Shown in pieces: positions 22,168 through 33,300 of a stretch of 64,000 nt of DNA. Within the stretch, counting starts at the first letter, position 1. Each line of letters starts with the position of its first letter. The DNA comes from Rugalucina vietnamica (lineage: Eukaryota; Mollusca; Bivalvia; Lucinida; Lucinidae), in contig OZ024874.1 in assembly GCA_964017185.1 (NCBI GenBank), forward strand, positions 31,658,721-31,722,720, given 5' to 3'. The notes beneath the pieces were generated by a model that worked only from the letters and a program-made list of their open reading frames with translations, searched no databases and was not told the origin of the DNA. The position numbers and the translations under genes were made by a program.

Positions 22168-24320
22168 TCCCCATTCAAATGCATGAGCGGCCTATGTTGA
22201 CCTTGCCGTATAATAGGTCAAGGTCATCCCAGGGTCATGATTTATATAAACTTTGTAGAGCTCCAGTCACTGATGCTTCACACCAAGTTTCAAAATCATT
22301 GGCCTTCTGGTTCTGGAGAAGAAGATGGCGGCCATCTTGGTCATGTGACCTTGACCATTTATATAAACTTTCTTTACCGCTTCCCAAGGATGCTCCATAT
22401 GAAGTTTGGCTTTGATTGGCCAAGCGGTTTCAGGGGAGAAGATGTTTCATTATTATGGAAATATACATGTATATAGCCCCGGGGCAGGGGCAGACAACCC
22501 ACCAGGGGCTAAAATTTTCCATTAACATTAATCTTCTGTCCATTTGCTGTAAGTTTGACCCATTAAATAACATTTTACCATTTTTTCCCATTCAAATGCA
22601 TTGGCGACCTAAGTTGACCTTGCCGTTAAATAGGTCAAGGTCATCCAAGGGTCATGATTTATATAAACTATGATGGGCCCACGTCCCCAATGCTACATAC
22701 CAAGTTTTGTGGAAATCGGCCCACTGGTTCTGGAGAAGAAGATTTTTAAAGGTTTTTGCTATTTATAGCCATGGCGGCCATCTTGATCATGTGACCTTGA
22801 CCATTTATATATACTTCCTTTCCACCTTCCCAAGGATGCTCCATATGACATTTGGCTTTGATTGGCCAAGTGGTTTCAGGGGAGAAGATGTTTCATTATT
22901 ATGGAAATATACATGTATATAGCCCCGGGGCAGGGGCAGACAACCCCCCAGGGGCTAAAATTTTCCATTAACATTAATCTTCTGTCCATTTGCTGTAAGT
23001 TTTACCCATTCAATAGTGTGACGGGATAGCCTCCCTTGTAAATATGCAAATTTCAAACTCGAGACTTTGTGAATCGAGTAAGTGTTGGGTATATAGCGCA
23101 GTAAACCACCCTTGGTGGATGAGCATGCTTTTCCACCGACAGGGTTTGCTATGGCTTTGGCTCAGCTGTTCGTTACATTTGGTGGCAGCGGTGGGATAAT
23201 GACAACTGCTAGACCGGGGTTGCCTTACCCATGTAGTCCCCAGGACAAGACTCGGGGCGAGTCTTCTCGGCGGGGGAAGTAATGTGACGGGATAGCCTCC
23301 CTTGTAAATATGCAAATTTCAAACTCGAGACTTTGTGAATCGAGTAAGTGTTGGGTATATAGCGCAGTAAACCACCCTTGGTGGATGAGCATGCTTTTCC
23401 ACCGACGGGGTTTGCTGTGGCTTTGGCTCGGCTGTTCGTTACAATAGCATTTTACCATTTTTTTTCCCCATTCAAATGCATTGGCGATCTAAGTTGACCT
23501 TGCCATTAAATAGGTCAAGGTCATCCTAGGGTCATGATTTATATAAACTATGATAGGCCCACGTCCCCGATGCTACATACCAAGTTTCGTGGAAATCGGC
23601 CCACTGGTTCTGGAGAAGAAGATTTTTAAAGGTTTTTGCTATTTATAGCCATGGCGGCCATCTTGGTCATGTGACCTGGACCATTTATATAAACTTTCTT
23701 TACCCCTTCCCAAGGATGCTCCATATGAAGTTTGGCTTTGATTGGCCGAGCGGTTTCAGGGGAGAAGATGTTTCATTATTATGAGAATATACATGTATAT
23801 AGCCCCGGGGCAGGGGCAGACAACCCCCAGGGGCTAAAATTTTCCATTAACATTAATCTTCTGTCCATTTGCCTATTCCCAGTAAGTTTTACACATTAAA
23901 TAGCATTTTACCATTTTTTCCCATTCAAATGCTTTGGCAACCTAAGTTGACCTTGCCGTTAAATAGGTCAAGGTCATCCTAGGGTCATGATTTATATAAA
24001 CTATGATGGGCCCACATCCCCGATGCTACATACCAACTTTCGTGGAAATTGGCCCACTGGTTCTGGAGAAGAAGATTTTTAAAGGTTTTTGCTATTTATA
24101 GCCATAGCGGCCATCTTGGTCATGTGACCTGGACCATTTATATAAACTTTCGTTCCCCCTTCCTAAGAATGCTCCACATGAAGTTTGGCTTTGATTGGCC
24201 GAGCGGTTTCAGAGGAGAAGATATTTGAAATTGTGAACGAAGGACGACGACGGACGGACGGACGCCGGAGCATAGGCATACTATAAGCTCACCTGTGAGC
24301 CGAAGGCTCAGGTGAGCTAA
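22168..24320 (+). mobile_element. Pearl/DINE-like element H2, 5-prime truncated
   Basis: The repeat units resemble H1 (TGACCTTGCC at about 22198, 22616, 23498 and 23950). The element ends with (GACG)n and the hairpin AGCTCACCTGTGAGCC...GGCTCAGGTGAGCTAA. The 5-prime palindrome is missing, and the start joins a truncated MITE1. A TRIM is nested at 23017-23443. Confidence 0.7.
23017..23443 (+). mobile_element. TRIM: 427-bp miniature LTR retrotransposon, complete
   Basis: Two 161-bp LTRs (23017-23177 and 23283-23443) start TGTGACGGGATAG and end GTTCGTTACA. They differ at three sites, all A/G. The 105-bp interior begins two bases after the LTR with TGGTGGCAGCGGTGGGAT, a primer-binding-site-like sequence. 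It holds the hairpin AGACTCGGGGCGAGTCT and ends in the purine run GGCGGGGGAAG, a polypurine tract. ATAG flanks both ends (23013-23016 and 23444-23447). The neighbouring repeat unit shows the empty site TTAAATAGCATTTTACC. There is no coding capacity, so mobilisation must be in trans. Short ORFs across the LTRs are chance frames. Confidence 0.85.
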
Positions 24321-24474
24321 AAATATATAAGTTACTTCATAAATTCTGAAAATCTATTGGCAGATGACAGTGAAATAAAATTTTGAGAAGGAATTTACAT
24401 TGCTAAGGGGGATAATCCAGAAGCATTTCTTTCCACATATACTGACTTTTTCAATAGTCAATAGACTAGGGTGA

Positions 24475-25480
24475 ATCCCAAAACAATGGTCTTTAGCAAA
24501 CATTTGACCCTGTTCAAAAAGGCTGATAGGTCTCTTGCTTGCAATTATCGCTGTTTACTTGACCTGCATATCCTGCAAACTTCTGGAACATATAGCGTGT
24601 TCTAATATCATGTCTCATCTGGATGAACATAAGCTTTTGTCAGATAGGCAACATGCATTCAGGAAATCCCACAGTCTGACAGGCAACATGCATTCAGGAA
24701 ATCCCATAACTGTGAAACTCAGCTACAGTGATAGATGACTGAGCAAGTCTTAGACAATCAAGGTCGGGTTATTACATTTATCTTGGACTTTGAAAAAGCT
24801 TTTGACACTATTCTGCATGAACTCCTTAAAAAGCAAATTGTTCAGTTATGGAATCGGTGGGAAGGCAATTAAATGGATTGATACTTTCCTTTGCTACAGA
24901 CAACAAAGAGTTGTGGTTAATAATGTTAAATCAGACTTGGCTCCTGTTGTATCTGGTGTCCTTCAGGGCACTGTTCTTCCTCACTTGTTGTTCTCTTTGC
25001 ATATACTGTAAATTCGGAAATTTTCGTGTGACTTTTATTTCGCGAATTTTCTATTTTCGAACTGATGGCGAGTTCTTGAATTCGCGAGTGAGTGTCCTTT
25101 TATTCTATAAAGTTTATAGCGACTCTTTATTAGCGAGAACTTTGAATTTAAGAGGCAACCAATTCTTGAATATTGGCGAAAATTAAGTTCTCGCGAGTAT
25201 TTCCGGATCTACAGTACAAGATATTACCTCAGACATTGAATCTCAAACTAGACTCTTTGCTGATGACTGAGTTATCGTGAAATTAAGAATGTGGAGGATA
25301 CAGTGAAACTTCAGGATATTGATTGTTCAGGAAGTTGGGCCCGGAAATGGGGTACGAGATTCCAACCGATCAAGTGCAACATAATGCAGCTGACGAATAA
25401 ATGGAGTAGTAAAATTCAGGCTTCTTATAAACTTCAGGGTACAGTGTTGGAAAATGTTGAAAGTATCAAATACTTTTCTG
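24475..25480 (+). pseudogene. LINE reverse transcriptase fragment, interrupted by a MITE
   Basis: Broken frames spell RT motifs of a CR1/jockey-like LINE: LFKKADRSLACNYR, LLEHIACSNIMSHL, FILDFEKAFDTILHELL (motif A), SGVLQGTV (motif B), then after the MITE RLFADD (catalytic box) and WARKWGTRFQPIKCNIMQLT. Several frameshifts, an internal duplication (CAGGCAACATGCATTCAGG twice near 24640-24710) and stops show that it is dead. It lies between the two duplicons. Confidence 0.8.
25006..25214. mobile_element. 209-bp Tc1/mariner-type MITE inside the LINE fragment
   Basis: Ends CTGTAAATTCGGAAAT and ATTTCCGGATCTACAG are inverted repeats flanked by TA (25004-25005 and 25215-25216). Removing the element and one TA restores the LINE reading frame across the site. 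TTCGCGA-type motifs recur inside. Confidence 0.8.
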
Positions 25481-25856
25481 TTCGAAAATATGGGACCGGG
25501 AGTATGAAGTATAAGCCTAAACTTTACCCAGAAATGACTCCCAAAATGTTTGAACTTTTGGAAGTAAGGACTCCTCAAGATCACTAAACAAGCCTTTGTA
25601 CTCTTTCAAGTCTTGTTCACCTCGGCTCATCAATAGAAAGATTCACATCATGCATGCACTAATTTTTAAACCGAGGACCAAAGTTTAACCCTGGAACAGT
25701 TGGCAGACAGCTTTCAGGATTAGAGAGAAGCCCTGGGTTCCATATCCAGTCATGCCACATTTGTTACTTCTCATGGCCTACAGTAAGTGTTTTGGGGCAT
25801 TATGGCTTTGACGACCATTATGAAACCATCATGACAATACATTTCAATGTTTATAA

Positions 25857-26067
25857 AACGAGCCGCGACCCGAGAATACTGGTCTTAGGGGTTTCCGACC
25901 AGGTCTGACACAAACCAACCTGTACAGTCACAGAAGCAGGCTAGAAGCTTGAAATTCCGAATATAAAAAGAGAAATTGTACTGTTTAGCAAAAACAAAGG
26001 CGCTGTTCAGCTTCGCAGTTACTGCGAAGCTGATCTGTGCCTTTGTTTTTGCATAGGCAATAAGAGC
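25857..26067 (+). mobile_element. MITE1 copy, left part (right part 27173-27202)
   Basis: Starts GAGCCGCGACCCGAG and contains hairpin GCTTCGCAGTTACTGCGAAG. The MITE1 right end, TTCTCACGTCGCGGCTCA, lies at 27185-27202 beyond an inserted element. Confidence 0.8.
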
Positions 26068-27172
26068 TGTCGCAGGACAGCGTAGCTCGCCTGACTTGTG
26101 CTTTGTCAGTACATCTGTTAAAATCTATGACCCATGACCTTGACCTCAAGGTCACTCAGGTGGGTCATGATAGTACAACATAAAACTTCAGACCAATGCA
26201 AAGTATCAACTTGATCAATCTACATGTTCAAGAGATATAGACTTATAAAAACATTAACCAAAACTTAAACACAAAACTTCCAAGTCCGTGACCCTGACCT
26301 CAAGGTCATCCAGGTGAGTTGTGATGTACAGCATAAAACCCGAGACCAATATCTATCAACATGCAAGTATCAACTTTATCCATCAACATGTTCAAGAGAT
26401 TTAGACTTTAACCAAAAAATTTAACACAAAATTTCTAAGTCTGTGACCTTGACCTCAAGGTCACCCAGGGTAGGTAATGATGGTACTGCATAAAACTTCA
26501 GACCAATATCTACCAACATGCAAAGTATCAACTCGATCAATCAACATGGTCAAGAGATATAGACTTACAAAAACTTAAATCAAAAACTTAAACACAAAAT
26601 TTCTAAGTCTGTGACCTTGACCTCAAGGTCACCAAGAGTGGGTCATGATGGTACTGCATAAAACTTCAGACCAATATCTAGCAACATGCAAAGTATCAAC
26701 TCAATCCATCAATATGGTCAAGAGATATAGACTTACAAAAACTTTAACCAAAAACTTAAACACAAAATTTCTAAGTCTGTGACCTTGACCTCAAGGCACC
26801 CAGGGTGGGTCATGATGGTACTGCGTAAAACTTCAGACCAATATCTAGGAACATACAAAGTATCAACTCAATCCATCAATATGGTCAAGAGATATAGACT
26901 TACAAAAACTTTAACCAAAAACTTAAACACAAAATTTCTAAGTCCATGACCTTGACCTCAAGGTCACCCAGGGTGGGTCATGATGGTACTGCGTAAAACT
27001 TCAGACCAATATCTAGCAACATGCAAAGTATCAACTTGATCCATCAACATGGTCAAGAGATATAGACTTTTAAAAAACTTTAACCGAAAGTGTGACGCGG
27101 ACGCACACGTAAACATAAACACGCACGACCGAGGTGACTACAATAGCTCTATGCACTTCGTGCAGGCGAGCT
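26068..27172 (+). mobile_element. Second pearl-like family: about 165-bp tandem repeats with a terminal hairpin
   Basis: Six to seven units of about 152-170 bases each hold TGACCTTGACCTCAAGGTCA. The 5-prime part has AGCTCGCCTG and the 3-prime end CAGGCGAGCTAAAA, inverse copies of each other, preceded by a GACGCGGACGCACACG stretch. It sits inside a MITE1 that is uninterrupted in duplicon A, so it is a post-duplication insertion with no clear target duplication. The architecture parallels H1-H7, but the core sequence differs. Confidence 0.7.
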
Positions 27173-27429
27173 AAAAATCCAGTTTTCTCACGTCGCGGCT
27201 CAAATGATTTGTTTACAGTAAGTTCCTGGATATTTGTGTGCACTTCGTTAAACTAATTGAAGTTGTTAGGCATTTCAGTGCCTACTGGGTATATTTGGAT
27301 TAAAATTTTACGTCTTTAATAGTGCTTCCTTTAATCCTGCTTGGCTTTTTAGTTTTATTCATAAAGCTAGGTATGTGCCACTGAAGTAGGGTTTCTGTTT
27401 GGGTAAAACTCGGATAGAAAGAAAGGATA

Positions 27430-27881
27430 GTACTATTCTTCAAAATAGTACATGGCCTTGTCGCTGTACCCCTTCCTGATTATATCCACCCTCCAAACAG
27501 AATTTCTAGGCATTGCCATTCAATGACATTCCAACAACTCCAGACTACCCAAAACTACTACAAATACTCCTTCTTTCCACTGGCGATTGTCCAGTGGAAT
27601 GCCCTCCCTGCAGATGTTGCAAGCTTACCAGACCTTGATTCCTTCAAGGTTGCAGTCAGTAAGCTGCAACATTCCAGGCCGTAGACCCAGAAATAGTTGT
27701 TTTTAACCTGATTTTAACTTCAACTTAGCTATTTTAACCTATCATCTTTTATCCGTCTTACTGAATGCTTTTAACCTGTCTCTTCATTAATTTTCAGTCT
27801 TTTTCTTTTTCGACAGCGCATCTGCCTAGAATGTCCGTGAGGGCGTATGGCAGTATACGAAGATAGATAGATAGATAGATA
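27430..27881 (+). pseudogene. 5-prime-truncated LINE with intact C-terminal frame and (GATA)n tail
   Basis: Bases 27430-27684 read VLFFKIVHGLVAVPLPDYI, then YSFFPLAIVQWNALPADV, to a TAG, without breaks. This is the C-terminal end of a CR1/L2-type pol protein. A 200-base 3-prime UTR ends in (GATA)n. Duplicon A shows the empty site at 13797-13803 (AAGGATAAATGAAAC). Confidence 0.8.
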
Positions 27882-30275
27882 AATGAAACTTATGAACAAA
27901 TTGAACATTTATTTTCTGATACAACAGATTATACTGTATAGTGTAATGATTCAGTTCACAACAAATCACATACTATTTACACAATCCGGACAAACCACTA
28001 TCAACTTTCAAGTTTCTACTTTTTCATACACAAGAAATTTTGTAATTTTTAGTAGTAGACTCAACAGTTTGGCCATTTTTCAACAAATAGGCTTTATGGA
28101 ATGAAGAAAAGTCTATGTTAATTAAATATTACAAAATTATACAATATTCAAATTTTATCCTGTATTTTTATTATTCAAATAATGTTTTCAAAAAAATAAA
28201 TTTTATAATTAGAGTAGCTTTCACAAAAAGAATTTAATTCTGATACCTAAACAAATTCCACAAAAGAATTTATAGTCAGATACATGTACCTTTATTTTTT
28301 ACAGAATCTGTTAAACCAGTCTATCCTCTCATCTGAACAAAATTTCTTAACATTTCTGGGTAAATGGTTTTTTTTTTCTGTGTGAAAATTAGAAACAAAG
28401 ATATGATAAAACACAAAATTGGGGAAAAAATGTTAATGCATTTGTCCTATTTGTCCTGACACCCATACTGAAAATATTCTAACATTTTGTGTGAACATTT
28501 GGTTCCAATGAAAAGAACTAAAAACACCATCTCTACCGAGATGAAAATTTGAGCAGTGACACAAGAAAACCAGTCTTACAGGGTTTCAACCAGCACAGAC
28601 TCAAACAAAGCTTGATCTGTTGAAGAACTACACAAGCTTTGCAACGCTCTGGACTATATGGAAAGCAAACAGGTTAGAAACTGATTGCAATGAACAGTGT
28701 TTTGCATAATTATTGGTCGCCTTTGCCTGAAAGATTTTCTTATGACATAGCTCCGTTTAAAATAAATATCAAAAATAAAATCAGGCCTCAATGCAACCAC
28801 CTTGGTTACAGCAGATTGAAATAAATAAAAAAATATCAAAAACTGAACAGAAACAGAGACATGAAATATACATCATTTGGTTGAAGTTGAAGTTTTGGAA
28901 ATCTAGTCATAAATTTCAGAAAATGTGTTGTGAAATTTACACAAAAAATGGATCATAACTGATTTAGAAGAAAAAAAAAAACAACTTTCAACTCTGAAAT
29001 TATTAAAATGTTAATTCTTGAAAACAATCCAATTGATTAAAAAAAATCTGATGTTTGCAAAGAACAAGACAAACAGCATTAAACATTCAAACCAGAATCT
29101 TGCTGGCTTTTTAAAGGTTAAGAGAGAAAAGTTAACAACTGAGACATAAAGTGGTCCCATTTGTGGAGTGTAAATGTAACTGTACACAAACAATGTTTAC
29201 AAATAATTTATTTCAACAGCCTTTGTACAAACAAGCTCTAAAAGAGTGTCTTGCCTTTGTTTTTTAAAAGAGTTAACATCAGAATAACTAACTATCTGAT
29301 ATTAATTGTTCAAGTACTTTTAAGATGTGCTTATAGACGAACAGCTACATTCCCGTGGAACAAGTTACATTATTCCAAAAGGTCCAAAACTAGACGCCTC
29401 ATAGAAAAGTTACACATGTATTAGTTATACTGGTCATTGAACGCCTCATAGAAAAGTTACACATGTATTAGTTATACTGGTCATTGAACTTCACTTTTGA
29501 AATCTTTAATTTCAATAACGAAACAAAGGTTAAACATGTTCCAAGCCCAAACTCTTTTTTCATTTGATACAAACTTATTTTTCAGGCAGCTCTTAAAAGT
29601 TCTTAACAGACTTACAGCACATTTACGTGTAAAACAAAATGGTACATGTACATTTTTATGGCAGTATCTTCTTCAAGTGTTTATGCATAAGAGAATTAAT
29701 TTGAAAGAACTAGGACGAGAAAAGTTTTGACCTGCCTGATGTACTTTTATCAACCGGAATATTTTGGCTCCGAGCATTGATGGCAGAACTAACACTGGTC
29801 AGGACTTCACAAATCTGCCATGTAACTTGCTTACAATGCCCTCTCAAAAATAAGGTTCTAAATAAAATGTTTGTGGTTGGAGAAACACAAGAAATATGCC
29901 TATGGTAAAATATTATATCAAAATATGAGCCTAAGCCCCACATAACTGGCTTTCTCCACAGGTGTGACAACAAGCAGGATTTAACCAAAACAGCTTGCTA
30001 GATTTGAAAATCCAGACACACGCACTCTTGAGATTCTACTTTGTGGATGCAAAAAAGGTACAACACAAAGTATCTCTAGTTTTCCGATTATACCAATATA
30101 TGCGAGAAAGCCAACTATCTGACACTGAGACTCATGAAGTCATGATGATTTTTATTCCACTTAGAACCTTATTTGGTTAAGATCGTCAGTAAGCATTGGG
30201 TGATTGCTATGAAAAATATCACATTTTGTAATTAAAACTGGATGGACTTGTGTTTGGTCTGGAATGGAGAAATGT

Positions 30276-30323
30276 CTATGAGTCGGGTGCCTGGTCTTCC
30301 TGTGTGGGCTCGTACTGTTGTAA
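30276..30323 (-). CDS. MYCBP: MYCBP terminal exon (copy B)
   Basis: Acceptor CTATCATTTCAG, then 15 codons ending QEDQAPDS and TAG. Phase 0. Identical to the copy A exon. Confidence 0.85.
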   Translation of the reverse strand, partial: LQQYEPTQEDQAPDS

Positions 30324-33300
30324 CTGAAATGATAGAAAAATACAGTCTAAACTACATATAATTATGCTTTTACAATCTAAATTTTCATTAATCTAAAATG
30401 GTGTGGAATCTGTGGATATCTATGGCCAATTTCCAAAATTAAATAAAACATTTTCACTTTTCACTGGTCTAATACCAGTAATAACATAACTGCAAACTCA
30501 TTCTGTTTAAATTCTTGGTAAAAGCCACTAAAAGGACACTGAAGGGAGCATCCAATAGGTACCTGCAACTATCAAATTGTATTTATTTTATTTTTTGACT
30601 GACTTTGGCTGTTTGATTTTCTGTCAAAACAGAGTTTGTAGTATGGATATAGCTGAAGTAAAATAACTCTGAATATTGTCCCAAACATTCTATTTGTTTC
30701 ATTATCTCCCCTGTTTTGTCACCCTTAGTAATCTCGAAGCAGATGTAATCTTCAGCACCAGGTAGTATAGTAAACAGGGACAGGTAAATTTTCTAACTAG
30801 ATTTAAATAAATTTTTAGTTGTCAGAAGACATGGGTTTTCATATTAGGATGAGTCAAATTTAATAACCACCACCATTTGATCTGGGGACCTATAGGGCAT
30901 TTCTTGCCAGAAGAGACAGAATATGTTATTTCAAGATCAAGAGCCAAATGAGTGGAGGGTTGATGAGATTTGTTACAAATAGGTCCGACAAAATGAGTGA
31001 CATCCTTTTGAAATTTACGGTATTAAATACATTCTTTTTCTTTTATTTGTGCTTTCTAAAATAGTACAGGGCTAAACAGTACAGGCTATCATGGGAGATT
31101 TTTCTATTTAAAGTAAACAATAACAAAACATTTTATTTCTCATTACTTTTAAAAGGTGCTGTTTTGAAATTCCCTAAAATTACACTCCAAAAAGGATGTT
31201 CATATTTGGTTAGTTGAGGAAAATGCCTCATCATAACCACGTTGTGTGACCTCACTCAGAGCAAACACCTACAACAAAATATTGTCTATACAGAAACACA
31301 GAATAAAATAACAAAAAATTATAGTGATTCCTCTGACAGCTGTTTTATATCTGCAGAAAGAACATAATCAGATCAGTTTTGAGAGCTGTGCTTTCTAATA
31401 TTCTTTTAAACAAAGACCTAGAGTGAATGCAGTCTTCATGGAAACAAAGATCAGAAGTTCTCAATTCTGGTCGGGGTCACAGAGCATTTATAGAGACGGC
31501 ATGTTAATTCTCTATTGGTCAAAAGTCTTGCCTATGATCATACTGTGTAATGAACTTTTGATATTGTAATTTCTCAACATTTTGAGGACCCTTAAAATTT
31601 CAATTTTCGCTTTTAAAATTTATATTCATAAGCTTCACAGAATATGTCCTACTATCAAAAATAACACTGAAGACAGAGTTGCATTGATTGTGTGTATGAC
31701 ATGACTTATCCATCCGACAACTAACAGCAACAGCAAAAATTATTTTGTGTCAGGCAAGACATTTAACCTATAAGAGCATCTAAAATGCATTTGACAGAAA
31801 CATCACTTATCATTTAATACTTGATGTTCGGGCAAAATTTTAATGCAAAAGCCATATCATTATGGCACTTTTTCCAATAACTCTCTGTTACAACAAACTT
31901 TTTCTATCTTCTTTATAAAAGCATTAGTTGAAGGTCCTTACTATTAACACAGCGTAACACTTGTGCAAGACTAAATAAGAAGCAAACCTTTTCTTCACTT
32001 TAATAATGTTTTTCAAGTTGAACATAGACTTCTTATATACAATACATTTCTATAACTAATGTTTCTGCCAAAGCAAATCTACAAATCAGGGCCATCTTAC
32101 TTTCTTCTTTTCCTTTTCATTATGTTGCTGTTGTGCCTGTAACTATTCATACAGACTGCTATGTATAGTATATGAGCAGCAACGCGAGCAAACCGGTCTT
32201 AGGGGTTTCCGACTAGGTCCGACACGAACCGACCTACACAGTCACAGAAGAAAGCTAGACGCTTGAAATTTTGGAGTTAAGTAGAAGAGGAATTGTACTA
32301 TCCGAGTAACGAAAACAAAGGTGCTGATCAGCTCCGCAGTTATTGCGAAGCTGATCTGCATCTTTGTTTTTGCATAGGCAAAAATCCGTTTTTTTTCACC
32401 ATGAGGCTCATAAAGCAATAGTTGTATTACCCAGACAGGCCTACTGCACAGTCTTTCACATTTTTTCTTGAGTCTTACACATGTTCATAAAATAAACTCC
32501 TCCACATTTTCTCTCGAGTCTTACACATGTTCATAAAATAAACGCCTCCACATTTTCTCTAGAGTCTTACAAATGTTTATAAAACAAACAACTCCACATT
32601 TTCTCTTGAGTCTTAAACATGTTCATAAAATAAACTCCTCCACATTTTCTCTCGAGTCTTACACATGTTCATAAAACAAACTTACGTTCATAAAACAAAC
32701 AACTCCATATTTTCTCACAAGTCTTACACATGTTCACAAAACAAACTCAAGAGACGGAAACATTGACTTGTTTGTTTGTTTTTTCTACCACAAATCCACC
32801 TTTTTTTGAACCCTTTGACACTACAATGCTTTAGCATTATCAGCCACAGTTGATTATTAAGCTTATTGCACAAATGACCTTTGCAGTAAAAGGTTTTTTT
32901 TCCTTACCCAAGATACTTTTACAGACGTGGACCTGATATATATGAGCTGCGTCATGAGAAAACAAGATTTTTGCCTGGGCAAAAACAAAGGTGCAAATCA
33001 GCTTCGCAGTGACTACGAAGCTGATCAGCGCCTTCGTTTTCGCTACACAGATAGTACAATTCCCCTTCTTCTTAAATCCGGAATTTCAATGTTCTAGTCT
33101 GCTCCTGTGACTGTACAGACTGATTTGTGTGGGACCTGGTCGGAAACCCTGAAGACCGATTTTCTTGCGTCGCAGCTCATATATATATATATATATAAAG
33201 CTGATCATACAACTAACAGAGTAGACTAAAAGTCTGTTCTTAATTTCAAATTATTCTGTTCCTTTTTAAAGATACAATTGCTAAAATATTAAGAAAGCCT

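Larger units (their letters stand above)
12951..22168. repeat. Duplicon A (about 9.2 kb), direct copy of 25668-33790
   Basis: Collinear matches to copy B run from GTTTAACCCTGGAACAGTTG (near 12966) to the truncated MITE1 near 22165. Long stretches such as 13803-16240 against 27884-30350, and 19805-22030 against 31155-33640, are nearly identical. Copy A has insertions that B lacks: MITE2 at 13127-13402, and a foldback plus a pearl-like element at 17300-19800. It carries a second set of MYCBP 3-prime exons on the minus strand. It is broken at 22168 by another pearl-like element. Confidence 0.9.

Noticed and set aside
23010..23458. Minus-strand ORFs of 77-101 codons with repeated sequence
   Set aside because: They read through the two LTRs of the TRIM in the wrong sense and have no recognisable motif.
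32457..32745. CRISPR-like array
   Set aside because: The units are contiguous tandem repeats without unique spacers, in animal intron DNA.
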